Shown here piece after piece: positions 23,725 to 31,352 of a stretch of 37,399 bases of DNA. The notes beneath the pieces were generated by a model. The model saw only the letters and a list, made by a program, of their open reading frames with translations. It did no database searches and was not told the DNA's origin. The stretch's first letter is position 1. The number at the start of each line of letters is the position of its first letter. The stretch is from Rubneribacter badeniensis (GTDB taxonomy: Bacteria; Actinomycetota; Coriobacteriia; Coriobacteriales; Eggerthellaceae), in the NCBI RefSeq assembly GCF_002899695.1, contig NZ_PPEL01000019.1:1-37399 (forward strand). Direction: 5' to 3'. The position numbers and the translations under genes were made by a program.

Positions 23725-24359
23725 CACGCCTCCCCCGTCGATGAGCCGCCGCGAGGATGCACGCCGTCGGGACCTGCGCACGTGTACGCCGAGGCGGGGT
23801 GCGCGCGCCCGCCGGACAGCGGGTCGACTCCTGCGGGAAGCGCCCCGCCATCGGAGATGCGCCCCACCCAGTCGTGCACGTCCGCAAGCGAAAAGCCCGC
23901 CACCGCAAGCGCCGAGCGTACTTCGCCCACCAGCGGGCCGAAGCCGTGCGGGTCGCCGCCCTCGCCCACCACGTGCAGATGCGCCGGGCGCTTCGGCTTC
24001 GCGCGCCAATTGGCGTGGAAGTAGGGTTGCAAACGGTCGAGGAACGACTTGAGCTGGGCCGGCGCGCCGGCGAAGTACACGGGCGACACGAGCGCGAGCT
24101 CGTCGCACTCGTTCAGCAGCAGCCGCACGCGCACCATGTCGTCGGCGATGACGCAGTACAGCTCGTCGCGGCCGATGTTGGAGGCGCACGCTTCGCAGCC
24201 CGTGCAGGGGGCGATGTGCACGTCGGACAACCGCACGACGTCCACACGGTCGGCGGGGAACGCGCGCTCGTACGCGAGGCGCACCGCCTCCGACAACCCC
24301 GCGCTGCGGCCACGAGCACGAGGAGATCCGCAGATGACAAGACGGTTCGTCATGGGCAT
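23724..24359 (-). CDS. Flavodoxin-fold NAD(P)H:FMN reductase with Cys motif
   Basis: A 211-residue flavodoxin-like protein. The N-terminus VICGSPRARGRSAGLSEAV binds FMN phosphate; ALVSPVYFAGAPAQLKSFLDRLQPYF is the second flavin segment. Between them CTGCEACASNIGRDELYC (three Cys in CX2CX2C, a fourth after 10 residues) resembles the cluster motif of iron-sulfur flavoproteins, though with a longer last gap than the usual 4-7. It may be a cytoplasmic electron-transfer flavoprotein. Its ATG overlaps the tatD stop and its stop overlaps the ksgA start. An alternative start two codons downstream at 24353 exists. Confidence 0.82.
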   Translation of the reverse strand: MPMTNRLVICGSPRARGRSAGLSEAVRLAYERAFPADRVDVVRLSDVHIAPCTGCEACASNIGRDELYCVIADDMVRVRLLLNECDELALVSPVYFAGAPAQLKSFLDRLQPYFHANWRAKPKRPAHLHVVGEGGDPHGFGPLVGEVRSALAVAGFSLADVHDWVGRISDGGALPAGVDPLSGGRAHPASAYTCAGPDGVHPRGGSSTGEA

Positions 24360-25417
24360 CACTCACTTTCTCCGGAAGCGGAAGCCGAAGGCGTGGCTTC
24401 CGGTGCACCGCCGGCCGCATCCGCAGCCGACGCGCGGGCGCGCTGCCACGGCGTGGGCGACCGGTCGAGCAAGTCGCGTGCGTTTTCCATGAGCTGCGCG
24501 AGCAGCGCTTTGCGCTCGTCCCCCGCCGCGCATCCGCGCGCCTCGGCCAAGCGCGCCGCCGTGAACACGACATGCTCGGGACCGCAGGTCATACCGCGCA
24601 TCGGCTCGGGCGTCATATAGGGCGCGTCCGTCTCGGTGAGCAAGCGGTCGAGCGGCATGCGGGAGGCGGCATCGCGCACCTCGTCGGTGCTTTTGAACGT
24701 GAGCGGCCCGCCGAACGCCGCATGGCATCCTTCCGCAAGCCACGGTTCGAGGGTAGCCCAATCGAGGTTGAAACAATGCAGAAGCGTGCCCGCCGCGGGA
24801 AAGCCCTCTTCGCGCATAAGGGCGAGCGCGTCGTCATGTGCCTCGCGCACGTGCAGGACAAGCGGCAGCCCCGCCTCTTTCGCCAGACGGATCTGCCGAC
24901 GGAAGGCATCGCGCTGCTCGTCGCGCGGCGAGAAGTCGTAATGATAGTCGAGGCCCACCTCGCCGAGCGCGCACACGCGCGGATCGGCCAACCGCTCGCG
25001 CAGACGAGCCTCAAGCGCATCGTCGTAGTGCTTCGCATTGTGGGGATGGCAGCCCGTCGCGATGCGGACATGCGGCACCGCGCACCCTGCAGTCCCGGAG
25101 GCGACGGCCCCCGCGGCCTCCGGCGCGCCCTCGAGCGTCGAAGCGAGGGCTGCCGCCTCTTCGCGCCACGCATCCAGCCGCTCGAACGTGGTCGCGCCGT
25201 CCTCGAACGCATCGACGATGGTGCAGACGAACCTCACCCCGTGAACGGCGCAGCGCGCGAGCGCGAGCGCCGGATCGGGCAAAAGCTGCAGATGGGCGTG
25301 CGTGTCGGCCACCAGCGCCTCGAGCGCGGGCGGCTCGACCACACGATACTTCCCGTGCTTGCGCTTCTGACGGAACAACGCGTCGCGGAACACGGGCTCT
25401 CCGTTGCTTTCAACCAT
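24359..25417 (-). CDS. tatD: TatD family metal-dependent DNase
   Basis: A TIM-barrel metal hydrolase with nuclease activity in known members. The 352 residues contain the metal-ligand motifs in order: DTHAHL near residue 38, GCHPHNA, GEVGLDYHYD, LHVREAHDD, LLHCF and ETDAPYM. It is longer than the roughly 260 residues of typical TatD, from a 35-residue N-terminal segment (RQKRKHGKYRVVEPP) and an Ala-rich tail after the barrel. Start at ATG 25417 with AAGGAGGT 8 bases upstream. In metG-tatD-ksgA order as in many Gram-positives. Confidence 0.92.
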   Translation of the reverse strand: MVESNGEPVFRDALFRQKRKHGKYRVVEPPALEALVADTHAHLQLLPDPALALARCAVHGVRFVCTIVDAFEDGATTFERLDAWREEAAALASTLEGAPEAAGAVASGTAGCAVPHVRIATGCHPHNAKHYDDALEARLRERLADPRVCALGEVGLDYHYDFSPRDEQRDAFRRQIRLAKEAGLPLVLHVREAHDDALALMREEGFPAAGTLLHCFNLDWATLEPWLAEGCHAAFGGPLTFKSTDEVRDAASRMPLDRLLTETDAPYMTPEPMRGMTCGPEHVVFTAARLAEARGCAAGDERKALLAQLMENARDLLDRSPTPWQRARASAADAAGGAPEATPSASASGESE

Positions 25418-25482
25418 TGTCAAACACCTCCTTCACGGTGCCTTGGCAAAATTCTTCGTCAGCAGTCCGGCTTTCCAAAGCT

Positions 25483-25515
25483 TCGGAGCACTCCGAAGCG
25501 CTCCGAAGCGCTCAC
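25483..25515. repeat. Short iterated palindrome upstream of tatD
   Basis: CTTCGGAG and CTCCGAAG alternate three times in about 30 bases, able to form alternative small hairpins between the decayed gene and tatD. Possibly a terminator remnant. Confidence 0.4.
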
Positions 25516-26115
25516 GAATCGCAAGTCGATGAGCTTTGCGGCAACTCATAGTACCGATACGAGTCATGGACGCTCTTCCCCCGCAAAACGAACACGCCGT
25601 CTGCGCCCAATCCTTTCAACGCGAGCGATGAAGTGCGAATCGATGCGCCGGCGCGATTTGAAAGCATCTTCGCAGCGACCTTCCCTTTGGTCGCAGCGAT
25701 CTCAACGGATGCCTTCCGCCTGTCATCCAGCAATGCAAGCGCATTCAAAGAGACGGGCATTCCTTCGCCTCCGTGCGACCAAAACCCTTTCGATGCAGCC
25801 ACGCCCTCTCCGACAGGCCCCCTCTCCACCAAAGCGAACGGATCGGGACGGGCGAAAGCGAGCTTGGCGCCAAAGAAATACGCCTATGGCAAAGACCGAC
25901 CCCCGCCTCGTCACACAGATCCTGAATTTTCCTCTATCCCGAAGAGCGCGATCGGACACCTGCTGTCCCACCACGTTGCCCTCATCGTCGACGTCAAAGA
26001 ACAGTTCGCCGCGCCCATGCTTGTTGAGTATGGAGGCGATGGACTGCACGGCCTCACGATGCTCGCCAGCGGATCTCTTGCGCTCTACGTATTCGCTTTC
26101 ACCGCCGATGCTCAT
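25512..26115 (-). pseudogene. Decayed AlbA_2-domain protein gene
   Basis: With a good site (GGAGGGGG) before ATG 26115, the frame gives MSIGGESEYVERKR, then REAVQSIASILNKHGRGELFFDVDDEGNVVGQQVSD and ALRD, a clear start of an AlbA_2 (Schlafen-like, divergent AAA) domain in which S/A-x-LN and GVDD-x-G-x-V-G are hallmarks. After about residue 58 similarity stops and the frame turns arginine-rich, while another frame (25512-25832) becomes coding-like (KGLGADGVFVLRGK). I read this as an internally deleted, frameshifted remnant of a several-hundred-residue gene. The second part is not assigned. It sits between tatD and metG. Confidence 0.6.
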
Positions 26116-26196
26116 GTCCACCCCCTCCGCATTCTCGCATGCCAGCGCACAAGCCCCGCAAGCCAGAGGACCCGTAGGCCGGCAATTCGCGCAACG

Positions 26197-27786
26197 CTAC
26201 TCCATGCTCAGATCGATGGCGTCCGTGTCCAGGCGCGGGAACAGGGGGTCGCCGATCTCCACGGCGTTGCCAGCGGGCAGCTGCCCCCACGCCGTAGCCG
26301 CCTCGATGTCGGTCACGTCCGTCACCGAGCCAAGCGACAGGCGCCTGAACACCTCTGCCGACGTGTTGGGCATGAGCGGCGCCATGTACAGCGCGATGAT
26401 GCGGATGGCCTCAAGCGCGTTGTAGATGACTTCGGCCAGCTCGCCGGCGGTTTCCTCGCTCTTCGCGAGGTTCCACGGCGCGCTTTCCTCCACGTACAGG
26501 TTCACGCGGCTCGCCAGCTTCTGCACCGCGGCGGCGGCGCGGGTGAAGTCGGCGGCGGCGAGGGCGGCATCGTATTCGGCGTACAGCTCGTCCGAGATGG
26601 CGCGCAGCGGGTTCTCCTTCGCCTTGACCTCGGCGGGCACCTCGGGCACCGCGCCGTCGAAGTACTTCTTCGTCATGTTGAACACGCGGCTGCAGAGGTT
26701 TCCCCAGGTGTTCGCCAAGTCGGCGTTGTACACCTGCACCATGCGCTCAAGCGAGATGGAGCCGTCCGCGCCGAACTGCACGTCGCTCATGAAGTAGTAG
26801 CGGTACGCGTCCACGCCGAACACCTTGCACAGATCGGCCGGCTTGAGCGCGTTGCCCTTCGACTTCGACATCTTCTCGCCCTTCGTGAGCAGAAAGCCGT
26901 GGCCGAACACCGTGTGCGTGATGGGCATGCCGGCCGCCATGAGCATGGCCGGCCAGATGACGCAGTGGAAGCGCGTGATGTCCTTGCCTACGAAGTGGTA
27001 CTGCATGGGCCAGCGGCGCTCGAACTCGCCGGCACGCTCGCCTTCATCGCCGTAGCCGATGCCGGTGAGGTAGGCCAAGAGCGCGTCGGCCCACACGTAG
27101 GCCACATGCCCCTCGTCGAAGGGCAGCGGGACGCCCCAGTCGAACGTGCTGCGGCTGATGGACAGGTCCTTCAGGCCGCTCTTCACGAACGACACGATCT
27201 CGTTCTTGCGCGTCTCGGGGCAGATGAAGTCGGGGTTCTCCTCGTAGAATTCAAGCAGCTTGTCGCCGAACTCGGACAGCTTGAAAAACCAGTTCTCCTC
27301 GCCGCCCGCCTTCTGCACGGGGCGCTTGCAGTCGGGGCACACGAGCTGCCCGTCCTCGTTCTTCTCGAGATCGCTCTCGGCGTAGTACGTCTCCTCGTGC
27401 ACGCAGTACCAGCCCTCGTAGCTGCCCTTGTAGCACCAGCCCTTGTCGTAGAGGTCCTGCCAGAACTTCTGCACGGTCACGGCGTGGCGCGGCTCGGTGG
27501 TGCGCACGAAATCGGTGTACGTGATGCCGAGCATGTCCCACGCGTCGCGGAACGCGGGCTCCATGGAATCGCACCAGTCCTGCGGGGTCATGCCCTTGGC
27601 GGCGGCCGTGTCGGCCACCTTCTGGCCGTGCTCGTCCATGCCCGTGACGAACGCGACGTCGTAGCCGTTCATACGCTGGTAGCGCGCCACGGTGTCGGCT
27701 GCGATGGTGGTGTACGCCGTGCCGAGGTGCGGGGCCGCGTTGACGTAGTAGATGGGGGTGGTGAACGAGTAAGTTCCCTTTGACAT
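26197..27786 (-). CDS. metG: Methionyl-tRNA synthetase
   Basis: Charges tRNA-Met with methionine. The 529 residues show the class I HIGH-type motif PHLGTAYT (about residues 19-26), TGMDEHGQK, a zinc-binding insert with CPDC, the KMSKSKGN loop (about 305-312), and an all-helical anticodon-binding domain with NLYVEESAPWNLAK. It lacks the C-terminal tRNA-binding domain found in longer forms. AAGGAAG lies 6 bases before the ATG. First gene of the metG-tatD-ksgA series. Confidence 0.96.
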   Translation of the reverse strand: MSKGTYSFTTPIYYVNAAPHLGTAYTTIAADTVARYQRMNGYDVAFVTGMDEHGQKVADTAAAKGMTPQDWCDSMEPAFRDAWDMLGITYTDFVRTTEPRHAVTVQKFWQDLYDKGWCYKGSYEGWYCVHEETYYAESDLEKNEDGQLVCPDCKRPVQKAGGEENWFFKLSEFGDKLLEFYEENPDFICPETRKNEIVSFVKSGLKDLSISRSTFDWGVPLPFDEGHVAYVWADALLAYLTGIGYGDEGERAGEFERRWPMQYHFVGKDITRFHCVIWPAMLMAAGMPITHTVFGHGFLLTKGEKMSKSKGNALKPADLCKVFGVDAYRYYFMSDVQFGADGSISLERMVQVYNADLANTWGNLCSRVFNMTKKYFDGAVPEVPAEVKAKENPLRAISDELYAEYDAALAAADFTRAAAAVQKLASRVNLYVEESAPWNLAKSEETAGELAEVIYNALEAIRIIALYMAPLMPNTSAEVFRRLSLGSVTDVTDIEAATAWGQLPAGNAVEIGDPLFPRLDTDAIDLSME

Positions 27787-27862
27787 GGTGCTTCCTTACA
27801 TATCGGGACCGCAGGGCGAATGATGCCCAGCCAGCCACATGGACAAGCGCAATAACCGATTT

Positions 27863-27868
27863 ATTGTA
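27863..27868 (-). promoter_or_regulatory. Extended -10 promoter of metG
   Basis: Minus strand TGCTACAAT followed by AAA, identical over 14 bases to the galU promoter region. The predicted leader is about 70 bases; no T-box antiterminator pattern was found in it. Confidence 0.55.
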
Positions 27869-28019
27869 GCACGCGGGTTCCGTGCGAAGGGCCGCGCCTC
27901 GCTTCGAGCACACGAAACGAGAACGTCAGGCGCAGCGGCAACATCGCGCAGACGCGCCCGAACGCCGCACCGAGGCGCGGGGGACACCCAAGCCGGGCGC
28001 GTCGCGGGCGAAGAGCGCC

Positions 28020-29045
28020 CTAAGGGAGCGGTGCTGCGGGCATGCGCAGGTCGCAGGCGAAAGCATAGTCGATCACCTCCCCCGAGGGAGTTTCCAACCA
28101 AGCCCGCTCCTCGTGCGAGTACGCGGACAGCTCCGCAGTGGAGGCGAAACCGTTCGCGAAAGCCGCCACGGCGTCGAGGCGGGCGACCTCCCGCGGGGAG
28201 AAGGCGGAAAGGTCGGCGCCGCGCCGTGCGACGACGACACGCCCGTCGCCCTGCTCGCGGTACGCGAGCGTCGCTCCGTCCACGAGCGCGGCCATGACAA
28301 GGTCGTACTGGTCGGGAACCGGCCCGTAGTCGGCGCGGGCGTAGCGCAGCCCCGTGAAACCGACGCCCTCGTCGCGGTAGGCCGAGAAATCCAGGTAGAA
28401 CAGCACCTTGTTCAGCTTCGTCACGAACAGGCTCCCCACGTGCGCCGCAAGGTAGACCACCGCCTCTCGCAAACGATCGGCATCGAAGGCGCGCAGACCC
28501 GTTTCCGGCAAGGCCACGCGCGGCAGACGATCCAGCAGGTCGAGGCGCACCACGGCATAGTCCATCTTGCGAGCCGCCTGCTGCTCGACGGCTCGCAGCG
28601 CTCGCTCGCGATCCCGCTCCCCCAAGCGCGGCGCTCCGCTGCGCAGACGCTCGCGCAGCGCCTGGGGATCGCGCGCTTGGCGAAGCAGCTCGGCATGCGA
28701 CTCCGAGGGAAGGGCGCCGCCTTCGTAGCGCTGCACGCTGGCCACCCCGATGCCGAGCACAGCCGCGAACACGCGCTGCGAGAACCCATAGCGTCGCCGC
28801 AAGGCCACGATCTCGTCGGGCTGCGGAATATCCCGAGCTTCGCGGTAGGCCGCGTACATCTTCTCAAAGTTGCGATCCATAGTTGCCGCATGACCGATAC
28901 GGTTGCCGCACAAAGGGCAGACGGGATACCAAAACTCGTCGGTTACGGAGACGCCCCTGACATCGACCGTTTCGCGAACCGCAACCACCGGAGCATCGAC
29001 CTCGTTGCAACAGACATCGCAGATGGTTCTCACGATTTCAGACAA
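28020..29045 (-). CDS. Antitoxin: zinc-finger/HTH plus Panacea domain
   Basis: A 341-residue antitoxin-like protein. The N-terminus carries Cys pairs (CDVCC and CPLC) like the MqsA zinc finger, followed by an Xre HTH (about residues 70-115: GFSQRVFAAVLGIGVASVQRYEGG). The C-terminal part (about residues 180-320: VTKLNKVLFYLDFSAYRDEG, YGPVPDQYDL) is a Panacea (SocA/GepA, DUF4065) domain, known to neutralise many unrelated toxins. It starts at TTG with GGGAGGT 8 bases upstream and overlaps the toxin stop by 8 bases. It likely binds the two operator repeats upstream and represses its own operon. Confidence 0.88.
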   Translation of the reverse strand: MSEIVRTICDVCCNEVDAPVVAVRETVDVRGVSVTDEFWYPVCPLCGNRIGHAATMDRNFEKMYAAYREARDIPQPDEIVALRRRYGFSQRVFAAVLGIGVASVQRYEGGALPSESHAELLRQARDPQALRERLRSGAPRLGERDRERALRAVEQQAARKMDYAVVRLDLLDRLPRVALPETGLRAFDADRLREAVVYLAAHVGSLFVTKLNKVLFYLDFSAYRDEGVGFTGLRYARADYGPVPDQYDLVMAALVDGATLAYREQGDGRVVVARRGADLSAFSPREVARLDAVAAFANGFASTAELSAYSHEERAWLETPSGEVIDYAFACDLRMPAAPLP

Positions 29046-29430
29046 GCTTGGGGACCTCCCTTCGGTACGGATACGACAATCGATACTCGGCTTCGTGAAA
29101 CGAGACGCACACCGCTTGCGCGCTTCCCGACGAGAAGAAAACGGCCAACTTGACATACACCTCAAATGCAGGCACATAGGTGCCGAACACCCACACATCG
29201 TGGGGACGCCCCTTATCGTCGGGAAGAGGACCAGCAGAGTAATCGGAAACGCGCAGGCCGCAAACAGTCTCGTGAACCTGCCGCCCGCCGAATCCGACAA
29301 GCTGCATGAACCGTCTCGTCTTTCCTTGCGGGTTTCCCAATCCGGCGATGACAAATCGCTCGTAAGGAACAGCCCGCACCAAAGCCAGCACGGCTTCGAT
29401 CTTCCATCTTTCGGCCACCTTGTCCGGCAT
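29038..29430 (-). CDS. MqsR-like toxin of a type II toxin-antitoxin pair
   Basis: A 130-residue protein. The segments DYSAGPLPDDKGRPHDVWVFG, YVKLAVF and VCVSFHEAEYRLSYPYR match the pattern of small MqsR-family toxins, mRNA interferases in characterised members. It is first in the operon and overlaps the antitoxin gene. The start at 29430 has GTGAGGG just upstream. Family assignment is from remembered sequence pattern; activity and cleavage specificity are not visible in the sequence. Confidence 0.8.
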   Translation of the reverse strand: MPDKVAERWKIEAVLALVRAVPYERFVIAGLGNPQGKTRRFMQLVGFGGRQVHETVCGLRVSDYSAGPLPDDKGRPHDVWVFGTYVPAFEVYVKLAVFFSSGSAQAVCVSFHEAEYRLSYPYRREVPKLV

Positions 29431-29446
29431 CGACCCTCACTCAGAT

Positions 29447-29461
29447 TCACCTCAATTGATG
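29447..29461 (-). promoter_or_regulatory. Operator repeat 1 of the toxin-antitoxin operon
   Basis: The 15-mer TCACCTCAATTGATG is repeated exactly at 29502-29516. This copy covers the predicted transcription start, the other lies just upstream of the -35. A CAATTG core gives partial two-fold symmetry. Autorepression by the HTH antitoxin is the natural inference. Confidence 0.7.
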
Positions 29462-29466
29462 TGCTC

Positions 29467-29495
29467 ATACTATATGACAAACGATCCCATGTCAA
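29467..29495 (-). promoter_or_regulatory. Promoter of the toxin-antitoxin operon
   Basis: Minus strand TTGACA (29490-29495), 17-base spacer, TAGTAT (29467-29472): the best sigma-70 type promoter of the window, flanked on both sides by identical 15-base repeats. Confidence 0.85.
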
Positions 29496-29501
29496 GAAAG
29501 A

Positions 29502-29516
29502 TCACCTCAATTGATG
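29502..29516 (-). promoter_or_regulatory. Operator repeat 2 of the toxin-antitoxin operon
   Basis: Exact second copy of the 15-mer at 29447-29461, placed 6 bases upstream of the -35 box and 3 bases before the stop of the neighbouring Xre gene. Confidence 0.7.
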
Positions 29517-29519
29517 CGA

Positions 29520-29768
29520 TCAATCGAAATAGAACAAATCCTCGAACTTCTTGTCGAGAGCGATGCACAGGACGAGGGCCAGCTTCGCCGTAGGGTTGAA
29601 CAGGCCCGTCTCGATGGACGATATGGTCTGCCTCGACACGCCCACGAGGCGCGCGAGTTCAAGCTGCGACAGCCCCGCCTCCGCGCGGGCGGCCTTAAGG
29701 CGGTTCTTCAGCTCGAGCTCGCCGTCGTTGCCGTGGACATCGTCGATCCCGAAGGAGGGAAGCTTCAT
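29520..29768 (-). CDS. Small Xre family regulator
   Basis: An 82-residue protein with a standard HTH: LKNRLKAARAEAGLSQLELA then RLVGVSRQTISSIETGLFNP, ending LALVLCIALDKKFEDLFYFD. It follows the DUF6442-like membrane protein gene by 11 bases, with GAGGT upstream. Such pairs commonly form an autoregulated operon; the palindrome at 30191-30208 in front of the operon is the likely target. The 70 open codons upstream overlap the neighbour and are rejected. Confidence 0.9.
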   Translation of the reverse strand: MKLPSFGIDDVHGNDGELELKNRLKAARAEAGLSQLELARLVGVSRQTISSIETGLFNPTAKLALVLCIALDKKFEDLFYFD

Positions 29769-29779
29769 CACGGCCGACC

Positions 29780-30094
29780 TCACATCGTTTCTGCGAGGTA
29801 CGTGATCGCGAACGTCACGGCGCCGAACGCGGCCAAGAGGCCGCAGACAAGACCGAGCTTCATTTTGAACTGGTAGAACTGCCAGAAACCCATAGCGGCC
29901 ACGCCGGAGAGCATGATGGCGCCGCCCTGGCTGGTGTCCAGGCCGCGGAACACGTTCCAAAGGAACAGAAAGAGCCACATGGCCAACATGGCGCCGACCA
30001 TGACCGCGCTTTGCCGCTGATGCAGGATACGAAACCGCTCATCGGCACCGCGATTCTCCTCGCGGCTCTTCGCCAAGATCTCCTCTTTGTCCAT
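29780..30094 (-). CDS. DUF6442-like small membrane protein
   Basis: A 104-residue protein: a charged N-terminus (DKEEILAKSREENRGADER) followed by three membrane spans (about residues 36-53, 57-75 and 80-100) with QFYQFKMKLG between. The pattern is that of DUF6442-type membrane proteins encoded with small Xre regulators. Function unknown. The start at 30094 gives the family-like N-terminus; upstream codons are not protein-like. Confidence 0.8.
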   Translation of the reverse strand: MDKEEILAKSREENRGADERFRILHQRQSAVMVGAMLAMWLFLFLWNVFRGLDTSQGGAIMLSGVAAMGFWQFYQFKMKLGLVCGLLAAFGAVTFAITYLAETM

Positions 30095-30146
30095 ACTGCA
30101 CCTCCCGAGCCACCTCGTCCGGCCTTCGGATGTTTCGGATGCTTTA

Positions 30147-30165
30147 CACGAACCGTTCGTTCGTG
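30147..30165. promoter_or_regulatory. Inverted repeat in the divergent region
   Basis: CACGAAC and GTTCGTG (7 bp) separated by 5 bases, in the leader of the DUF6442-like operon. Possible operator or leader hairpin. Confidence 0.4.
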
Positions 30166-30190
30166 CAATTGCCAAGTTTTCTTATCAATA

Positions 30191-30224
30191 TGACAAGTAT
30201 ACTTATCATATCTGAGAAACGCAA
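30191..30224 (-). promoter_or_regulatory. Promoter and operator of the DUF6442-Xre operon
   Basis: Minus strand TTGCGT (30219-30224), 17-base spacer, TATACT (30196-30201). The -10 box lies inside a near-perfect 18-bp palindrome, TGACAAGTATACTTATCA (30191-30208), which a bound regulator would block. A related half-overlapping palindrome, CTTATCA-ATA-TGACAAG, lies at 30181-30197. Confidence 0.65.
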
Positions 30225-30303
30225 GGAGTGCCGAACGTTGACAGCGCGGCGCAGAGGCGAACTCGAGGGGCTCATGAGGCGAGAACCTGCTATCATCGAA
30301 GGC

Positions 30304-31125
30304 ATGGAGCAGCATGGGAACAGCCTCGCAGGCCGAAAGGCCGAAACGGAAACCGGAACCGCCGCCGTCGCGCCGCGCCGGCGCTGGCCGCAGCGGGTGG
30401 CCATCGCGCTCGTCGTGCTCGTTGTGGCGGCGGTGCTGGCGGCAGCGGCGTTCTTCGCGTACGTGGGCGACTTCTACCACGACCTGGACGCGGCCAGCCA
30501 CGACCTCGCGTCGACCGAAGCGCTCCCCGTGCAGCAGGGCGAGAGCTACCTGGCGTTCGGCGACCCCGCGGCCGAGACGGGCATCGTGCTCTACCCGGGC
30601 GCGAAGGTCGAGTACACGGCGTACGCCCCGCTCATGCGCGAGCTGGCCGAACGCGGATATCTGGCCGTGGTGGTGGAGATGCCGTTCAACCTCGCGTTTT
30701 TCGACATCAACGCAGCCGACGGCGTGCGTTCGGCGTTTCCCCAGGTGAAAACCTGGTGGGTGGGCGGGCACTCGCTCGGAGGCTCCATGGCGGCCCAGTA
30801 TGCGGCCGACCATTCGGACGACGCCGCGCTCGGCGGCATCGTGCTGCTGGGCGCGTACTCGGCAAGCGACCTCTCCGCAACCGACCTGGGCGCGCTCGTC
30901 GTCTACGGGGAGAACGACGAGGTGGTCAACCGGGACAAGCTGTCGGAAGGGGAGGCGCTTCTGCCGCCGGACGCGCAGACGGTAAAGATCGCCGGCGGCA
31001 ACCACGCGGGCTTCGGCACATACGGCCCGCAGGACGGCGATGGCGAGGCCTCCATCGCGCCCGAAGAGCAGCGCGAGCAAACGGCCGACGCCGTGGACGC
31101 CTACCTCGAAGCGCGCGCGGCCTGA
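30304..31125 (+). CDS. Membrane-anchored alpha/beta hydrolase
   Basis: A 273-residue protein with one N-terminal membrane span (about residues 31-54) and an extracytoplasmic hydrolase domain. The nucleophile elbow is GGHSLGGS (Ser near residue 161); Asp in YGENDEVV and His in GGNHAGFG complete a likely catalytic triad. The block IVLYPGAKVEYTAYAPLMRELAERG is typical of small abhydrolase_5 proteins. Substrate unknown. The start is uncertain: 30304 has AAGG close by and TATCAT just upstream; 30274 (10 codons earlier, GAGGGG before it) is also possible. Confidence 0.82.
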   Translation: MEQHGNSLAGRKAETETGTAAVAPRRRWPQRVAIALVVLVVAAVLAAAAFFAYVGDFYHDLDAASHDLASTEALPVQQGESYLAFGDPAAETGIVLYPGAKVEYTAYAPLMRELAERGYLAVVVEMPFNLAFFDINAADGVRSAFPQVKTWWVGGHSLGGSMAAQYAADHSDDAALGGIVLLGAYSASDLSATDLGALVVYGENDEVVNRDKLSEGEALLPPDAQTVKIAGGNHAGFGTYGPQDGDGEASIAPEEQREQTADAVDAYLEARAA

Positions 31126-31352
31126 CGCGCTTCGACGCGACGCGTGGAAAGGCCGCAAGAATCAGCGCAAGCGGACAGCGCGCCGGCGGCGAGATAGGCG
31201 GCAAAGGGGAAACGCCGGCCCGCTCTCAACCGCCGCGCCGGCATGCGATCGCGCGATGCGTGTCATTTCGGTAACGGCCAGCCGTCAGCGCACCAACATC
31301 CGTATACTGGGCGCGTGAACGCAAGATCGAACGCCCGCCGAAGGAGCACGGA
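31126..31352. other. Intergenic stretch with possible lipase promoter
   Basis: No gene. TATACT at 31303-31308 could be the -10 box of the lipase-like gene. A GC-rich segment (about 31180-31245) can fold but has no T-run. Confidence 0.4.

Noticed and set aside
23725-24573. N-terminal extension of the ksgA frame
   Set aside because: Arg-rich, overlaps the flavin reductase and tatD genes out of frame; KsgA homology begins at 23724.
27787-27862. T-box leader for metG
   Set aside because: The leader is short and lacks the T-box core sequence and a terminator/antiterminator pair.
29046-29495. Upstream extension of the antitoxin frame
   Set aside because: It overlaps the toxin gene in another frame and crosses the promoter; the TTG at 29045 has a strong ribosome-binding site.
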